From contig DATEOF010000074.1 of the NCBI GenBank assembly GCA_035274465.1, forward strand, positions 14,017-78,016: DNA of 64,000 nt. The letters run 5' to 3'. Shown piece after piece: positions 7,737-15,677 of the stretch. The first letter of the stretch is position 1, and each line of letters begins with the position of its first letter. The notes under the pieces were generated by a model. That model was not told where the DNA came from. It worked only from the letters and a program-made list of their open reading frames with translations, and searched no databases. This DNA comes from JADGRF01 sp035274465. GTDB lineage: Bacteria; Myxococcota_A; Polyangia; Polyangiales; JAFGIB01. Made by a program: the position numbers and the translations under genes.

Positions 7737-9203
7737 CTAGAGAGGCGGGCCGCGTTTCGCGGCTCGGCTCTCTAGCGCGATCTCGAATCGCGCAGCGAGC
7801 CCGCGCTCCGGGAGATTCTGCAGCTCCACCCTGCCGTGGTGCAGCGCGGCGATCTCTTTCACGAAGTTCAAGCCGAGCCCGGTGCTCTTGCGGCCGGTAT
7901 CTGGCCGTTCGAGCGAGTAGAAACGCTCGAAGATACGCTCCTTCGCGAACGCGGGGATGCCCGGGCCCTGGTCTTCGATCGAGACCCACACACAGGCTGC
8001 TTCGCGCCGGCCGTCCACACGGATCGTCCCGCCCGCCGGGCTGAACTCGACCGCGTTCTTCAGCAGGTTGGAGAGCGCCAGGTGCAGCAAGAACGCATCG
8101 CCCTGCACGACCAGCTCCTCGGGCAGCGAGAGCTCGCAGCGGAGGCCACGCCGCGACAAGCTCGCCTCCTGGGCCTCGAGGATCGTGCGCACGATCGGCC
8201 CGAGCTCCACGCGCTCGCGCTTCGGCAGCGCACGGCGTACCTCGAGCTCCGACAGCTCCAGCATACGATCCACCAGATCCTGGATGCGCAGCGTCTCGTC
8301 GCGCACGTTGCCGAGGAAGCGCGCGCGCTGCTCGTCGCTCAGCGACGGCGTCTCGAGGATCTCGGCCGCGCCGCGGATGGCCGAGATCGGGCTCTTGATC
8401 TCGTGCGTCAGCGCGCGCACGTACTGCTCGATGTACGTCTGGCCGGCGAGCGACTCGCGCATCTTCTCGAATGCCAGGCCCATGCGTCGCAGCTCGGTGG
8501 GCGCGAGGTCGGGGAAGGGTACGCGCCGGCCTTCCCGCACCTGATCGGCGTAGTGCGTCAAGCGCCCGACCTGCTGCGTGATCCAGAGCGACACGAGCAG
8601 CGCCAGCGCGATCGAACTACCGAGCGCGAGCGCGCCCAGCGCGTACAGGCGCGGCCGCACCTTGTGCAGGAACGCGTTCACAGCCGTCGTGGGTTTGATC
8701 AGCGTCAGCGATCCCGCGAGCGTTCCGCGCACGTAGATCGGCGCGCCCACGTACAACAGGCGCGGCAGGTTGGGGTCCCTGGGGTTGTTGCCGACGCGCG
8801 CGCCGTACGTTCCGTGCAGCGTGCGGTAGACGTCACGCCAACTCTTGTAGTCGGCGCCGATGTTCTCGCGGCCGCGCGAGTCGAACACGAGCTTGCCCTG
8901 CGCGTCGGCGATGTACAGGTCGAGATCGACGCCCTGCTTCAGCACCTCGTAGATCTTCGCGTTCACACGGCGCGCGCCGATGCGGCCAGCCGTGTCGTAC
9001 AGCACCTCGATCGCCAGCTCGGGGTCACGCTCCAGGTTCATACCGACCAGCTCGGCCAGCACGTTGGCGGTATCCACCAGCGGCTCTTCGGCGCTCTCCA
9101 GGTACACCAGCCGCAAGTTGTTCGCGATCACCCAGACCGGATACGAGAAACACAGCACCACGATCGCCACGACCGCTGCGAACAGCAGCGTGCCGAGCTT
9201 CAC
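7737..9203 (-). CDS. creC: CreC-like sensor histidine kinase
   Basis: A 488-residue inner-membrane sensor kinase. The first helix is at residues 5-27, then a periplasmic sensor domain resembling CreC (VDTANVLAEL, YIADAQGKLVFDSRG, YGARVGNN, YVGAPIYVRG). The second helix is near 187-209, followed by a HAMP region. The phospho-acceptor is His267 in RALTHEIKSPISAIRG. The ATPase has the N-box SNLLKNAVEFSP and the glycine boxes EDQGPGIP and STGLGLNFVKEIAALHHG. It starts at GTG 9203, overlapping the response-regulator stop by four bases. Gene order suggests it controls the upstream exosortase genes, by inference. Confidence 0.88.
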   Translation of the reverse strand: MKLGTLLFAAVVAIVVLCFSYPVWVIANNLRLVYLESAEEPLVDTANVLAELVGMNLERDPELAIEVLYDTAGRIGARRVNAKIYEVLKQGVDLDLYIADAQGKLVFDSRGRENIGADYKSWRDVYRTLHGTYGARVGNNPRDPNLPRLLYVGAPIYVRGTLAGSLTLIKPTTAVNAFLHKVRPRLYALGALALGSSIALALLVSLWITQQVGRLTHYADQVREGRRVPFPDLAPTELRRMGLAFEKMRESLAGQTYIEQYVRALTHEIKSPISAIRGAAEILETPSLSDEQRARFLGNVRDETLRIQDLVDRMLELSELEVRRALPKRERVELGPIVRTILEAQEASLSRRGLRCELSLPEELVVQGDAFLLHLALSNLLKNAVEFSPAGGTIRVDGRREAACVWVSIEDQGPGIPAFAKERIFERFYSLERPDTGRKSTGLGLNFVKEIAALHHGRVELQNLPERGLAARFEIALESRAAKRGPPL

Positions 9204-9889
9204 AGGTCCTCGCGCAACGAGTAGCCGCTGCCGCGGTGGGTAACGATCGGGTCGATGTCCGGCTGCACCGCGCGCAGCTTGGCGCGCAGGTTCTTGATGT
9301 GGGCGTCGACCGTGCGATCCAGGCTCTGCTCGGGCACCTCCCAGGCGCGCTTCATCAGCTGTTCGCGCGAGAACACCTGGCCGGGTCGCTCGATGAACAC
9401 GCTCAGGATCTCGTATTCGTACTTGGACAGGGTGAGCACGATGCCGCGGTAGGTGATCTGGCGCTTGTCCGGGTTGACGCTGAGTGTGCCCGAGGGCTGC
9501 GGCGCAGCGTCGGCCGCCGTGGGCTGCGTGCGTCGCAGCACCGCCTTGACGCGCGCGGCCAGCTCGCGCGGGCTGAAGGGCTTGACCACGTAGTCGTCGG
9601 CACCGATCTCGAGTCCGAGCACGCGATCGAGCTCGGCGTTGCGCGCGGTCAGCAGGATCACCGGCGTACGATGGGTCGCGCGCAGCTGCTTGAGCAGATC
9701 GAAGCCGCTGATGTCGGGCAGGCCCACGTCGAGCACGATCAGATCGATGGCGTGCTGGCCGAGGGCGGGTACCACGCCCATGCCGGTACCCAGCTGCAGC
9801 GTATCCAGGCCCTCGCTCTCCAGGGCGAACTGGATGTTGTCGCGGATCGACGGCTCGTCCTCGACGATCAGGACTTTGGGCTTGGCCAT
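9200..9889 (-). CDS. creB: CreB-like response regulator (OmpR/PhoB type)
   Basis: A 229-residue response regulator. The receiver has the acidic pair in LIVEDEPSIRDN, the phospho-acceptor Asp54 in IVLDVGLPDISGFD, and the switch lysine Lys103 in DDYVVKPFSPRELAARV. A short linker leads to an OmpR-type winged helix, visible as YEYEILSVFIERPGQVFSRE, then DRTVDAHIKNLRAKL and HRGSGYSL. The start at 9889 lies 22 bp inside the end of the exosortase gene. The cognate kinase follows with a GTGA overlap. This family binds direct repeats spaced one helical turn apart; a matching 11-bp-periodic repeat lies upstream of the operon's first gene. Confidence 0.92.
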   Translation of the reverse strand: MAKPKVLIVEDEPSIRDNIQFALESEGLDTLQLGTGMGVVPALGQHAIDLIVLDVGLPDISGFDLLKQLRATHRTPVILLTARNAELDRVLGLEIGADDYVVKPFSPRELAARVKAVLRRTQPTAADAAPQPSGTLSVNPDKRQITYRGIVLTLSKYEYEILSVFIERPGQVFSREQLMKRAWEVPEQSLDRTVDAHIKNLRAKLRAVQPDIDPIVTHRGSGYSLREDL

Positions 9890-10551
9890 GAGCTCCAGGA
9901 TAATCGATCGACGAAGCGTCCGATGAGCCGGAACGCCAGGAGCAGCGCGAGCCCGACGCCCAAGGTCATGGCGGTGTGCTCGGCGAACTGGGCCGGATCG
10001 CGCAGGAACGAGCGGTTCAGCAGCGGCACGCCGATCATCACCCCGGCGTACCAGTACAACGGGGCCAGGCGCGTCCTGCCGCTGCCCACGCGGCACAGCC
10101 CGAACAGCACGCTGCAGTACAACACGACGCCCAGCAGGCGGTGCAGCCGCGCAGGCGTGAGCCAGCCTGCGTACAGCGGCAGCTCGTACAGTCGAGCGGC
10201 GAGCACGATGCGCAGCGCGTTGGTGCCCAGCGTGGCGACGTACGCGAGCAGGAGGCTCCCCACGCACCAGCCGAGGCCACGCCGCCGGCCGGCGCTGAAG
10301 AACAGCGCCAGCCAGCTCACGACCAGGAAGTTGACGCCGGCGCAGGCCGGACCCACCACCATGCGCGGTCGATGGGTGATCCAGCCTGCGCCGACTTCAT
10401 GCGTGAGCTCGAGCCCGCCGAGCTGGCGCGCCAGCCAGCAGCTCGGGCCGAGCACCCACTCCAGCTCGGCGGCACCCGCGCGGCTGTACGCCAGCTTGAG
10501 GCCGAATGCCGCCGTCAGCGTCAAGAAGGCCGCGAACCAGTGGCGCCTCAC
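9868..10551 (-). CDS. Exosortase (transmembrane sorting transpeptidase)
   Basis: A 227-residue multi-span inner-membrane protein. It carries the exosortase triad on successive helices: Cys70 in VVGPACAGVNFLVVSW, Arg114 in GTNALRIVLAAR and His137 in ARLHRLLGVVLYC. Exosortases cleave C-terminal PEP-CTERM-like signals and are thought to transfer the cargo to an extracellular acceptor. GTG 10551 is chosen because it forms a GTGA overlap with the stop of the upstream VIT/VWA gene; no better start exists nearby. The adjacent gene ends in exactly the tail type these enzymes process, making it the likely substrate. The exosortase subclass is not assigned here. Confidence 0.88.
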   Translation of the reverse strand: MRRHWFAAFLTLTAAFGLKLAYSRAGAAELEWVLGPSCWLARQLGGLELTHEVGAGWITHRPRMVVGPACAGVNFLVVSWLALFFSAGRRRGLGWCVGSLLLAYVATLGTNALRIVLAARLYELPLYAGWLTPARLHRLLGVVLYCSVLFGLCRVGSGRTRLAPLYWYAGVMIGVPLLNRSFLRDPAQFAEHTAMTLGVGLALLLAFRLIGRFVDRLSWSSWPSPKS

Positions 10552-12551
10552 GCGCCGCTCCGGGCTGCAAGGTTCTTCCGCCACGTGATCACGGCGTAGC
10601 CGAGCAAGAGCAGGCCGAGCAGCAGCCACAACTCCGGCTCCGCCCCCGAGGCGTACTCGCCGCCGCCGAGGCCCACGTCCGACACGCCGGCGGGCAGCGG
10701 CGAAGGTTGCTCGACGTTCTGCGCGTTGCCGCCGGGGTTCCGGATCTGCTCGAGCACGGCGATGAAGCTGGTGTGCTTGGTCAACAGCGAGTAGCGCAGC
10801 CCGAGCTCGGTCACCTCGCGCTCGAGCTCCCCGCCGGCGTCCTGCGGCGCGAAGTCCGAGAGCCGCGCGATGCGACTGCGGGCCCACAGCTGCGGCAACG
10901 CCGCGTTCGCCGCCTGCGAGCGCGCGTGCTCGACCGGCACCTCGGCCTTGAACTCACCGTTCGCGGTGCGCCCGAGCACCTCGATGCGGCCCGCGTGCGC
11001 GCCGCGCCACTTGCCGAACACCACCACGGGCCGTTCCGCGAACAGGTCGGGTTGCAGCGCGGGCTCCACGTCGTAGGCGTCGAAGCCGTCGAAGCGCACG
11101 CGCACCTCGGTCAGCACGGGCGACTGGATATAGCGGCGGAAGCGCTCGGCGGTGGCGCGCGCCGCGCTGGCGTCGGTCACCACGAACGGCTCGCCCTGGC
11201 CGGCGCGTGCCAGGCCCTCTATCAAATAACGGTTGACGCTGGAGCCGATGCCGAACGCGAACACATTGGTGTTCTGGATGTTCTGCGTGATCAGATCGAA
11301 CGCGCCGCGCTCCTCGGCGATGTAGCCGTCGGTGAGCACCACCACGCTGCGCGAGACGTGCTCGCTGCGTGGCAGCCCTGCGACCACGCGCAATGCCGCT
11401 TCGAGCTCGGTGCCTCCGCCGCCACGTTCGTGATCGATCAGCGAGATCGCGCGCCGCACGTTGTCCGCCGTGGCCGGGATCGAGCGCGGCACCATCAGCC
11501 GCGAGTCGCCCGAGAACAAGAGCACGTTGAAGGTGTCGACCGGTCGCAGCTGGCCGATCAACGCGCTGATCAACGCCTTGGCGGTATCGAGCGGGAAGCC
11601 GTACATCGAGCCCGACACGTCCAGCACGAACACGTACTCGCGCGCGGGGATCTCCTCGGTCTTCACGCGGGCGGGCGGCTGCACCATCAACAAAAAGTGG
11701 TTCTCGCCCTGACCTTCGTAGAGCAACAGGCCGCTCTGGATCTGCGAGCCGCGCAGCTTGTAGTCGAGGATGAAGTCGCGGTTGCCGCCGAAGCCCGAGT
11801 TCTTGGCCAGCAGCACCTTGGCCAGGCTGCGATCCTGCCAGACCACGTCGACCTTGTGCGTGCCGGAGCGCAGCTCGGCGATCGGCACGCCGGCCGAGAC
11901 CGCGACGTCGATGTCGAACTTGGTGTCGGGCGTGTCGCCCAGCGGCATGAACGGCGAGCGCACGAAGCGATCGCTGCCATCAGTCGCGACCGGGCTACTC
12001 GGGCTCTTGTAGCGTGGGCCGACCACCGTCGGGTAGACGAACTGGTATACGCCGTCGGTCGGCACCAGGAGCTCGCTGTAGCGCAGCTGGACCACCACGC
12101 GGTCGCCGGGCAGGATGTTGGCGACCGACATGCTGAACACGTTCGGGCGATCCTGCTCGAGCAGCGTCGCGGTCTTGCCGCTCTCAGCTGCAGCGCGGTA
12201 CTCCTCGGCGGCCTTCTCGCGTTGCTTGATCTTGGCGACGACGCGCTGGTTGCCGAGCGAAAACGAGAGGCCGTGCACCGCGGCGCGCGTGGAGGCCGGG
12301 AACACGTAGCGCGCGTTGATCGGCACCACGCCGCCGTTGCGATAGCTCTGCTCGACCGTGACGTCGGCGATCACGCCGCTGATATCGGCATGCACGCGAG
12401 TGGACTCGAGCGCGAAGGGCTCGACCCCGTCTGCGGCAGCGTCGACCACGAAGTAGGGGGAGAGGCTGCGTTCCGAGGGATCCTGTGCGCGCGCAGCCGA
12501 TAGCGGCAGGCACAGGAAAACCAAGCAAAAAAGCGCGGTGCTTCTGGGCAT
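10548..12551 (-). CDS. VIT/VWA-domain exported protein with PEP-CTERM-like sorting tail
   Basis: A 667-residue secreted protein. The signal peptide is at residues 1-22 (LFCLVFLCLPLSAARAQ). The VIT domain spans about 30-165 (SYRNGGVVPINARYVFPAST, then LEQDRPNVFSMSVANILPGD). A von Willebrand A domain begins near 305 with the metal-site motif at Asp311 (FVLDVSGSMYGF) and TDGY later. The C-terminus has the three parts of a sorting signal: AEPEL, a hydrophobic helix (WLLLGLLLLGYAVITW) and RKN basic residues. VIT/VWA proteins are also the targets in the proteobacterial dedicated sortase system. ATG 12551 is chosen for the signal peptide and a nearby AAGGA. It is first in the operon. Confidence 0.88.
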   Translation of the reverse strand: MPRSTALFCLVFLCLPLSAARAQDPSERSLSPYFVVDAAADGVEPFALESTRVHADISGVIADVTVEQSYRNGGVVPINARYVFPASTRAAVHGLSFSLGNQRVVAKIKQREKAAEEYRAAAESGKTATLLEQDRPNVFSMSVANILPGDRVVVQLRYSELLVPTDGVYQFVYPTVVGPRYKSPSSPVATDGSDRFVRSPFMPLGDTPDTKFDIDVAVSAGVPIAELRSGTHKVDVVWQDRSLAKVLLAKNSGFGGNRDFILDYKLRGSQIQSGLLLYEGQGENHFLLMVQPPARVKTEEIPAREYVFVLDVSGSMYGFPLDTAKALISALIGQLRPVDTFNVLLFSGDSRLMVPRSIPATADNVRRAISLIDHERGGGGTELEAALRVVAGLPRSEHVSRSVVVLTDGYIAEERGAFDLITQNIQNTNVFAFGIGSSVNRYLIEGLARAGQGEPFVVTDASAARATAERFRRYIQSPVLTEVRVRFDGFDAYDVEPALQPDLFAERPVVVFGKWRGAHAGRIEVLGRTANGEFKAEVPVEHARSQAANAALPQLWARSRIARLSDFAPQDAGGELEREVTELGLRYSLLTKHTSFIAVLEQIRNPGGNAQNVEQPSPLPAGVSDVGLGGGEYASGAEPELWLLLGLLLLGYAVITWRKNLAARSGA

Positions 12552-12553
12552 GA

Positions 12554-12593
12554 CTAGCGTCCTTGGTGAGAGAAGGGCATCTCTCGACGCTAG
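12554..12593 (-). promoter_or_regulatory. 5' leader hairpin overlapping the ribosome binding site of the VIT/VWA gene
   Basis: An outer eight-base stem (CTAGCGTC 12554-12561 with GACGCTAG 12586-12593) is stacked on an inner five-base stem (GAGAG 12568-12572 with CTCTC 12581-12585). A six-base bulge lies on one side. The Shine-Dalgarno AAGGA of the minus-strand gene straddles this bulge and the outer stem, two to eleven bases before the start codon. The fold would partly hide the ribosome site, so translation of the whole overlapped operon could depend on opening it. Regulation is inferred. Confidence 0.45.
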
Positions 12594-12602
12594 CGAGGCA
12601 GC

Positions 12603-12640
12603 ATGAATGGCCGATGCGGTCGGGATGAATTGTCGATGAA
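12603..12640 (-). promoter_or_regulatory. Phased TTCAT direct repeats, candidate CreB-like binding site
   Basis: Read on the minus strand, TTCAT occurs at 12640-12636, 12629-12625 and 12607-12603. A degenerate CGCAT sits at 12618-12614. All four share an 11-bp period. The first two form TTCAT-N6-TTCAT, one base per half-site different from the established E. coli cre tag TTCAC-N6-TTCAC bound by CreB. The array lies 52-89 bp upstream of the VIT/VWA start codon, an appropriate place for activation by an OmpR-type regulator. Autoregulation by the operon's own CreB-like protein is inferred. Confidence 0.55.
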
Positions 12641-12653
12641 AACTCGGTGGAGC

Positions 12654-12669
12654 GCCCCGAATTCGGGGC
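12654..12669. repeat. 16-bp perfect palindrome in the 316-bp divergent gap
   Basis: GCCCCGAATTCGGGGC is perfectly self-complementary. It lies between the TTCAT repeats and the plus-strand propeller gene, in the 12552-12867 intergenic region. It could be an operator for a dimeric regulator or a transcript hairpin. The remainder of this gap, about 12670-12850, shows no gene and no promoter boxes I can support. Confidence 0.4.
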
Positions 12670-12867
12670 CTTCCGCGAGATGCGAGATGGAAAACCATCG
12701 CGCGCAGCGCAACATCCTGATCAGCGGACAGTCGCATCGTCGCTGTTCAGCTACCTAACAAGCGCGCAGTGAAACACTAGATCGCTGCAGGCAAAGCGTG
12801 TAAAGACGGTCTGCCTTGCCGCGCGTGTCGTGCCAGTCGACCGGCGGACAGCGAAGGAGGGACTTCG

Positions 12868-14568
12868 ATGAAGACGAGCCTTAGGATAGGTTTCTGCATA
12901 GGCTGCGCCGCGCTTGGGTCGTGCCAGCAGACGTACCCGCCGGCAGCGGGCGTAGCATCACCGACTACACCGGCCGACACTGCGGGCGCCGAAGTCACAA
13001 AAACCAGCAATACCATCGCGCGGAGCTGGTCCGCGCCGGAGATCCTCGTGCCCGGCTCGTCGTTCCACGGCGTGCACGGTTTGGCCGTGGATGCGCAGGG
13101 ACGCCTGCTCGCAGGCACCGTGGTCGGCAGCGAGATGTGGGAAGTGGATCGCGCAACGGGTGCGGCCAAGGTGTTCATCCCCGCGCCCGAAGGTGAAGCG
13201 GACGACATCGCGGTTGGCCCCAAAGGTGAGCTGGCCTGGACGTCGTATACGCAGGGAATCCTGCGTTATCGCGAAAATGACACCGCGCCCATCCGTGAGC
13301 TGGCCAAGGACTTGCCCGGCATCAACTCGCTCGCTTTCGACAAGAAGACCGGCAAGCTCTACGCCTCGCAGGTCTTCTACGGCGACGCGCTCTGGGAGAT
13401 CGATGTCTCCGGCACCAACCCGCCGCGGCTAATCAAGAAGGACTTGGGCGGGTTCAACGGCTTCGAGGTCGGCCCTGACGGCCGCCTGTACGGGCCGCTG
13501 TGGTTCAAGGGCCAGGCGGTAAAGATCAATCCGTCGAACGGCAACGTGACCGTCCTGAACACTCAGTTCAAGACCCCGGCCGCTGCCAACCTCGACAACA
13601 AGCTCAACCTCTGGGTCGTCGACACGCAGACCGGCGTCCTCTCCAAGATCGAGCTCGCCAACGCCAAGCGCACCGACGTCAAGACGCTGGCCACCTCGCT
13701 CGACAACCTGGCCATCGCGCCGGACGGAACGGTCTATGTGTCCAACATGGCCGACAACTCGATCGTCTCGTACAACCCCGCCAGCGGCGAGCTGAAGACA
13801 TTGCTCTCCGGCAAGCTCGCAGTTCCCACCGGTATCAAGCTGGATGGGGACACGTTGTTCGTCGCGGACGTCTTCGCCTTCCGCGCGGTCGACACCAAGA
13901 GCGGTGACGTTAAAGACATCTATCGCGCGCACGCGTCGAAGATCGAATACCCGGGTGCGGTCGGGGTCGGCGGCAAGCTGATCGCGCTGTCGTCCTACGT
14001 GACCAGCTCGGTGCAGCTGCTCGATCGCGCCACGCAGAAGGAAGTCGAGACCATTCACGGGCTCAAGGCACCCACCGACGCCATCCCGATGGAAGACGGC
14101 TCGGTGTTGATTCTGGAGCTCGGCACTGGTTCGCTCATCAAGGCGTCGGGCGAGAAGTTCGCGGATCGCGCGGTCGTGGCGAAGGACCTGACCGGTCCGA
14201 CGCAAATGATCCTGGGCAAAGACGGCGCGGTGTACGTCACCGAGGCTGCGGGCAAGATCACACGTATCGAGCTGAGCAGCGGCGCGAAGACCACGGTGGC
14301 CGAAGGGCTCGCGATGCCCGAGGGCTTGTCGGAGACGCCGTGGGGCACGATCGTGGTCGCGGAGTCCGCGGCCAAGCGCGTCACCGAGATCGATCCGAAG
14401 ACCGGCGCGAAGGGCGTGGTCGCGGAGAACCTGCCGATCGGCATGGCCGGGCGTCCCGGCATGCCCCCGGCGTACCTCGTCACGGGCGTTGCGGTGGCCG
14501 CGGATGGCACCGTGTTCGTGAGCTCGGACCTCAACAACTCGATCCTGAAGGTGAAGCCGAAGAGCTGA
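12868..14568 (+). CDS. SMP-30/gluconolactonase-like beta-propeller lipoprotein
   Basis: A 566-residue exported protein with a strong ribosome site (AAGGAGGG) ahead of ATG 12868. The signal ends CAALGSC, giving a lipidated Cys near residue 19. The rest is a chain of propeller blades of SMP-30/NHL style: GVHGLAVDAQGRLLAG, PGINSLAFDKKTGKLYAS, FNGFEVGPDGRLYGP, LDNLAIAPDGTVYVSNM, VPTGIKLDGDTLFVADVF and GVAVAADGTVFVSSD. It probably holds more than six blades, so two propellers or one extended propeller are possible. It may bind or hydrolyse a small ligand at the cell surface; lactonase residues cannot be confirmed by eye. A good terminator follows. Confidence 0.82.
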   Translation: MKTSLRIGFCIGCAALGSCQQTYPPAAGVASPTTPADTAGAEVTKTSNTIARSWSAPEILVPGSSFHGVHGLAVDAQGRLLAGTVVGSEMWEVDRATGAAKVFIPAPEGEADDIAVGPKGELAWTSYTQGILRYRENDTAPIRELAKDLPGINSLAFDKKTGKLYASQVFYGDALWEIDVSGTNPPRLIKKDLGGFNGFEVGPDGRLYGPLWFKGQAVKINPSNGNVTVLNTQFKTPAAANLDNKLNLWVVDTQTGVLSKIELANAKRTDVKTLATSLDNLAIAPDGTVYVSNMADNSIVSYNPASGELKTLLSGKLAVPTGIKLDGDTLFVADVFAFRAVDTKSGDVKDIYRAHASKIEYPGAVGVGGKLIALSSYVTSSVQLLDRATQKEVETIHGLKAPTDAIPMEDGSVLILELGTGSLIKASGEKFADRAVVAKDLTGPTQMILGKDGAVYVTEAAGKITRIELSSGAKTTVAEGLAMPEGLSETPWGTIVVAESAAKRVTEIDPKTGAKGVVAENLPIGMAGRPGMPPAYLVTGVAVAADGTVFVSSDLNNSILKVKPKS

Positions 14569-14591
14569 GCCTGTCGACGCGAGCAGTGAGT

Positions 14592-14635
14592 GCGACGAGG
14601 CGCGTGGCCGCAAGGCCTGCGCCTCGTTCGCTTTT
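14592..14635 (+). terminator. Rho-independent terminator after the SMP-30-like gene
   Basis: An arm at 14592-14603 pairs with 14619-14631 with one bulged base, and an inner GGCC-GCAA-GGCC hairpin lies between them. A TTTT run begins at 14632. It is 23 bp past the propeller stop and 18 bp before the methyltransferase start, so it should separate the two transcripts. Confidence 0.7.
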
Positions 14636-14652
14636 GGGTAACAATCTTCCGC

Positions 14653-15462
14653 ATGACGCACGATCGCTGGACCGCGGGGGACGCGTACGAGGTGTACATG
14701 GGCCGCTGGAGCCGTGCGCTCGCGCGCGTGGCGCTCGCCTGGCTCGGGCCGCAGCGGGCGGGGCACTGGCTCGAGCTCGGCTGTGGCACGGGGGCGCTCA
14801 CGGCCGCGATCTGCGAGAGCTGCGAGCCGGCGTCGGTGATCGCGTGTGACCCTTCGGCGGAGTTCATCGAGCACGCGCGCCGGCAGGCCTCGAGCGCGTG
14901 CACCTTCCAGGTCATCTCGACCGGCGACCCGCTGCCCACGCGTGCGGCTGGGTTCGACTCCATCATCTCCGGACTGGTGCTCAACTTCGTTCCGGCGCCT
15001 GAACGCACGTTGGCTGCGCTGCGCGAGCGCGTCCGGCCCGGCGGTACGATCGCGGCGTACGTCTGGGACTACGCCGACGGCATGGAATTCCTGCGGCACT
15101 TCTGGACCGAGGTCGTGGCGCTCGATCCCAACGCGGCAGCGCTCGACGAAGGCAAACGCTTCGGCGTCTGGCAACCGCCCGCGCTGGCAGCGCTGTTTCG
15201 CGACGCCGGCCTCGAGCGAGTCGAGACCGCGTCGCTCGAGATCCCCACCGACTTCGAGAGCTTCGAGGACTACTGGAGCCCGTTCCTCGGGGGCAGCGGC
15301 CCCGCGCCGGGCTACGTCGCCACGCTCGACGCGACCGCTCGCGAACGCTTGAAGCGCGGTCTCGAGCAACGCCTACCGAAGGCACAGGACGGCCATATTC
15401 GCCTCCGAGCTCGCGCGTTTGCAGTGCGTGGGATCAGCGGCGCGGTGGTCGCACGCCCTTGA
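14653..15462 (+). CDS. Class I SAM-dependent methyltransferase
   Basis: A 269-residue methyltransferase. Motif I is WLELGCGTGALTAAICE near residues 40-56, with the following acidic strand VIACDPS. The later motif GLVLNFVPAPERTLAALRERVRPGGTIAAYVWD is typical of UbiE/Methyltransf_11-type enzymes. It transfers a methyl group from S-adenosylmethionine to an unknown small acceptor. ATG 14653 opens directly with DRWTAGDAYEVYMGRWSR, a conserved-looking N-terminus; an upstream in-frame start would run through the terminator hairpin. Its last 29 bp overlap the convergent FmdB gene. Confidence 0.9.
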   Translation: MTHDRWTAGDAYEVYMGRWSRALARVALAWLGPQRAGHWLELGCGTGALTAAICESCEPASVIACDPSAEFIEHARRQASSACTFQVISTGDPLPTRAAGFDSIISGLVLNFVPAPERTLAALRERVRPGGTIAAYVWDYADGMEFLRHFWTEVVALDPNAAALDEGKRFGVWQPPALAALFRDAGLERVETASLEIPTDFESFEDYWSPFLGGSGPAPGYVATLDATARERLKRGLEQRLPKAQDGHIRLRARAFAVRGISGAVVARP

Positions 15463-15634
15463 TGAAGGGAGGACGGAGATCTTCCTTCTTCCCCACCGTG
15501 ACTCGTGCAAATGCCACGCGTGTGACCTCGTCGGTTTTGGAGCACGTCGGGCAAGCTGGGGTCACGGTGTCGTTGGACACGATGTCCTCGAAGGACTTGC
15601 TGCAGCGGTTACACGCGAACTCATACAGCGGCAT
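15434..15634 (-). CDS. FmdB-family zinc-ribbon protein
   Basis: A 66-residue protein beginning MPLYEFACNRCSKSFEDIVS, the hallmark of the FmdB/CxxC regulatory family. The cysteine pairs CNRC and CPTC would bind one zinc. The basic C-terminus (PPFIKGVRPPRR) is usual for the group. The family is small and widespread; a regulatory or RNA/protein-contact role is proposed but not settled. The start is fixed by the conserved N-terminus. It is 43 bp downstream of, and in the same direction as, the YihY-like gene. Confidence 0.88.
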   Translation of the reverse strand: MPLYEFACNRCSKSFEDIVSNDTVTPACPTCSKTDEVTRVAFARVTVGKKEDLRPPFIKGVRPPRR

Positions 15635-15677
15635 GCGCCGAACATATTGAATGCGCCGTCCTGCCGCAAGCTGGCGG

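Noticed and set aside
10506..12503. 665-codon plus-strand frame opposite the VIT/VWA gene
   Set aside because: Shadow of third-position GC bias; His/Arg/Gln-rich with no family features.
13429..15369. 646-codon minus-strand frame across the propeller and methyltransferase genes
   Set aside because: It crosses two well-supported plus-strand genes and the terminator between them, and has no motif.
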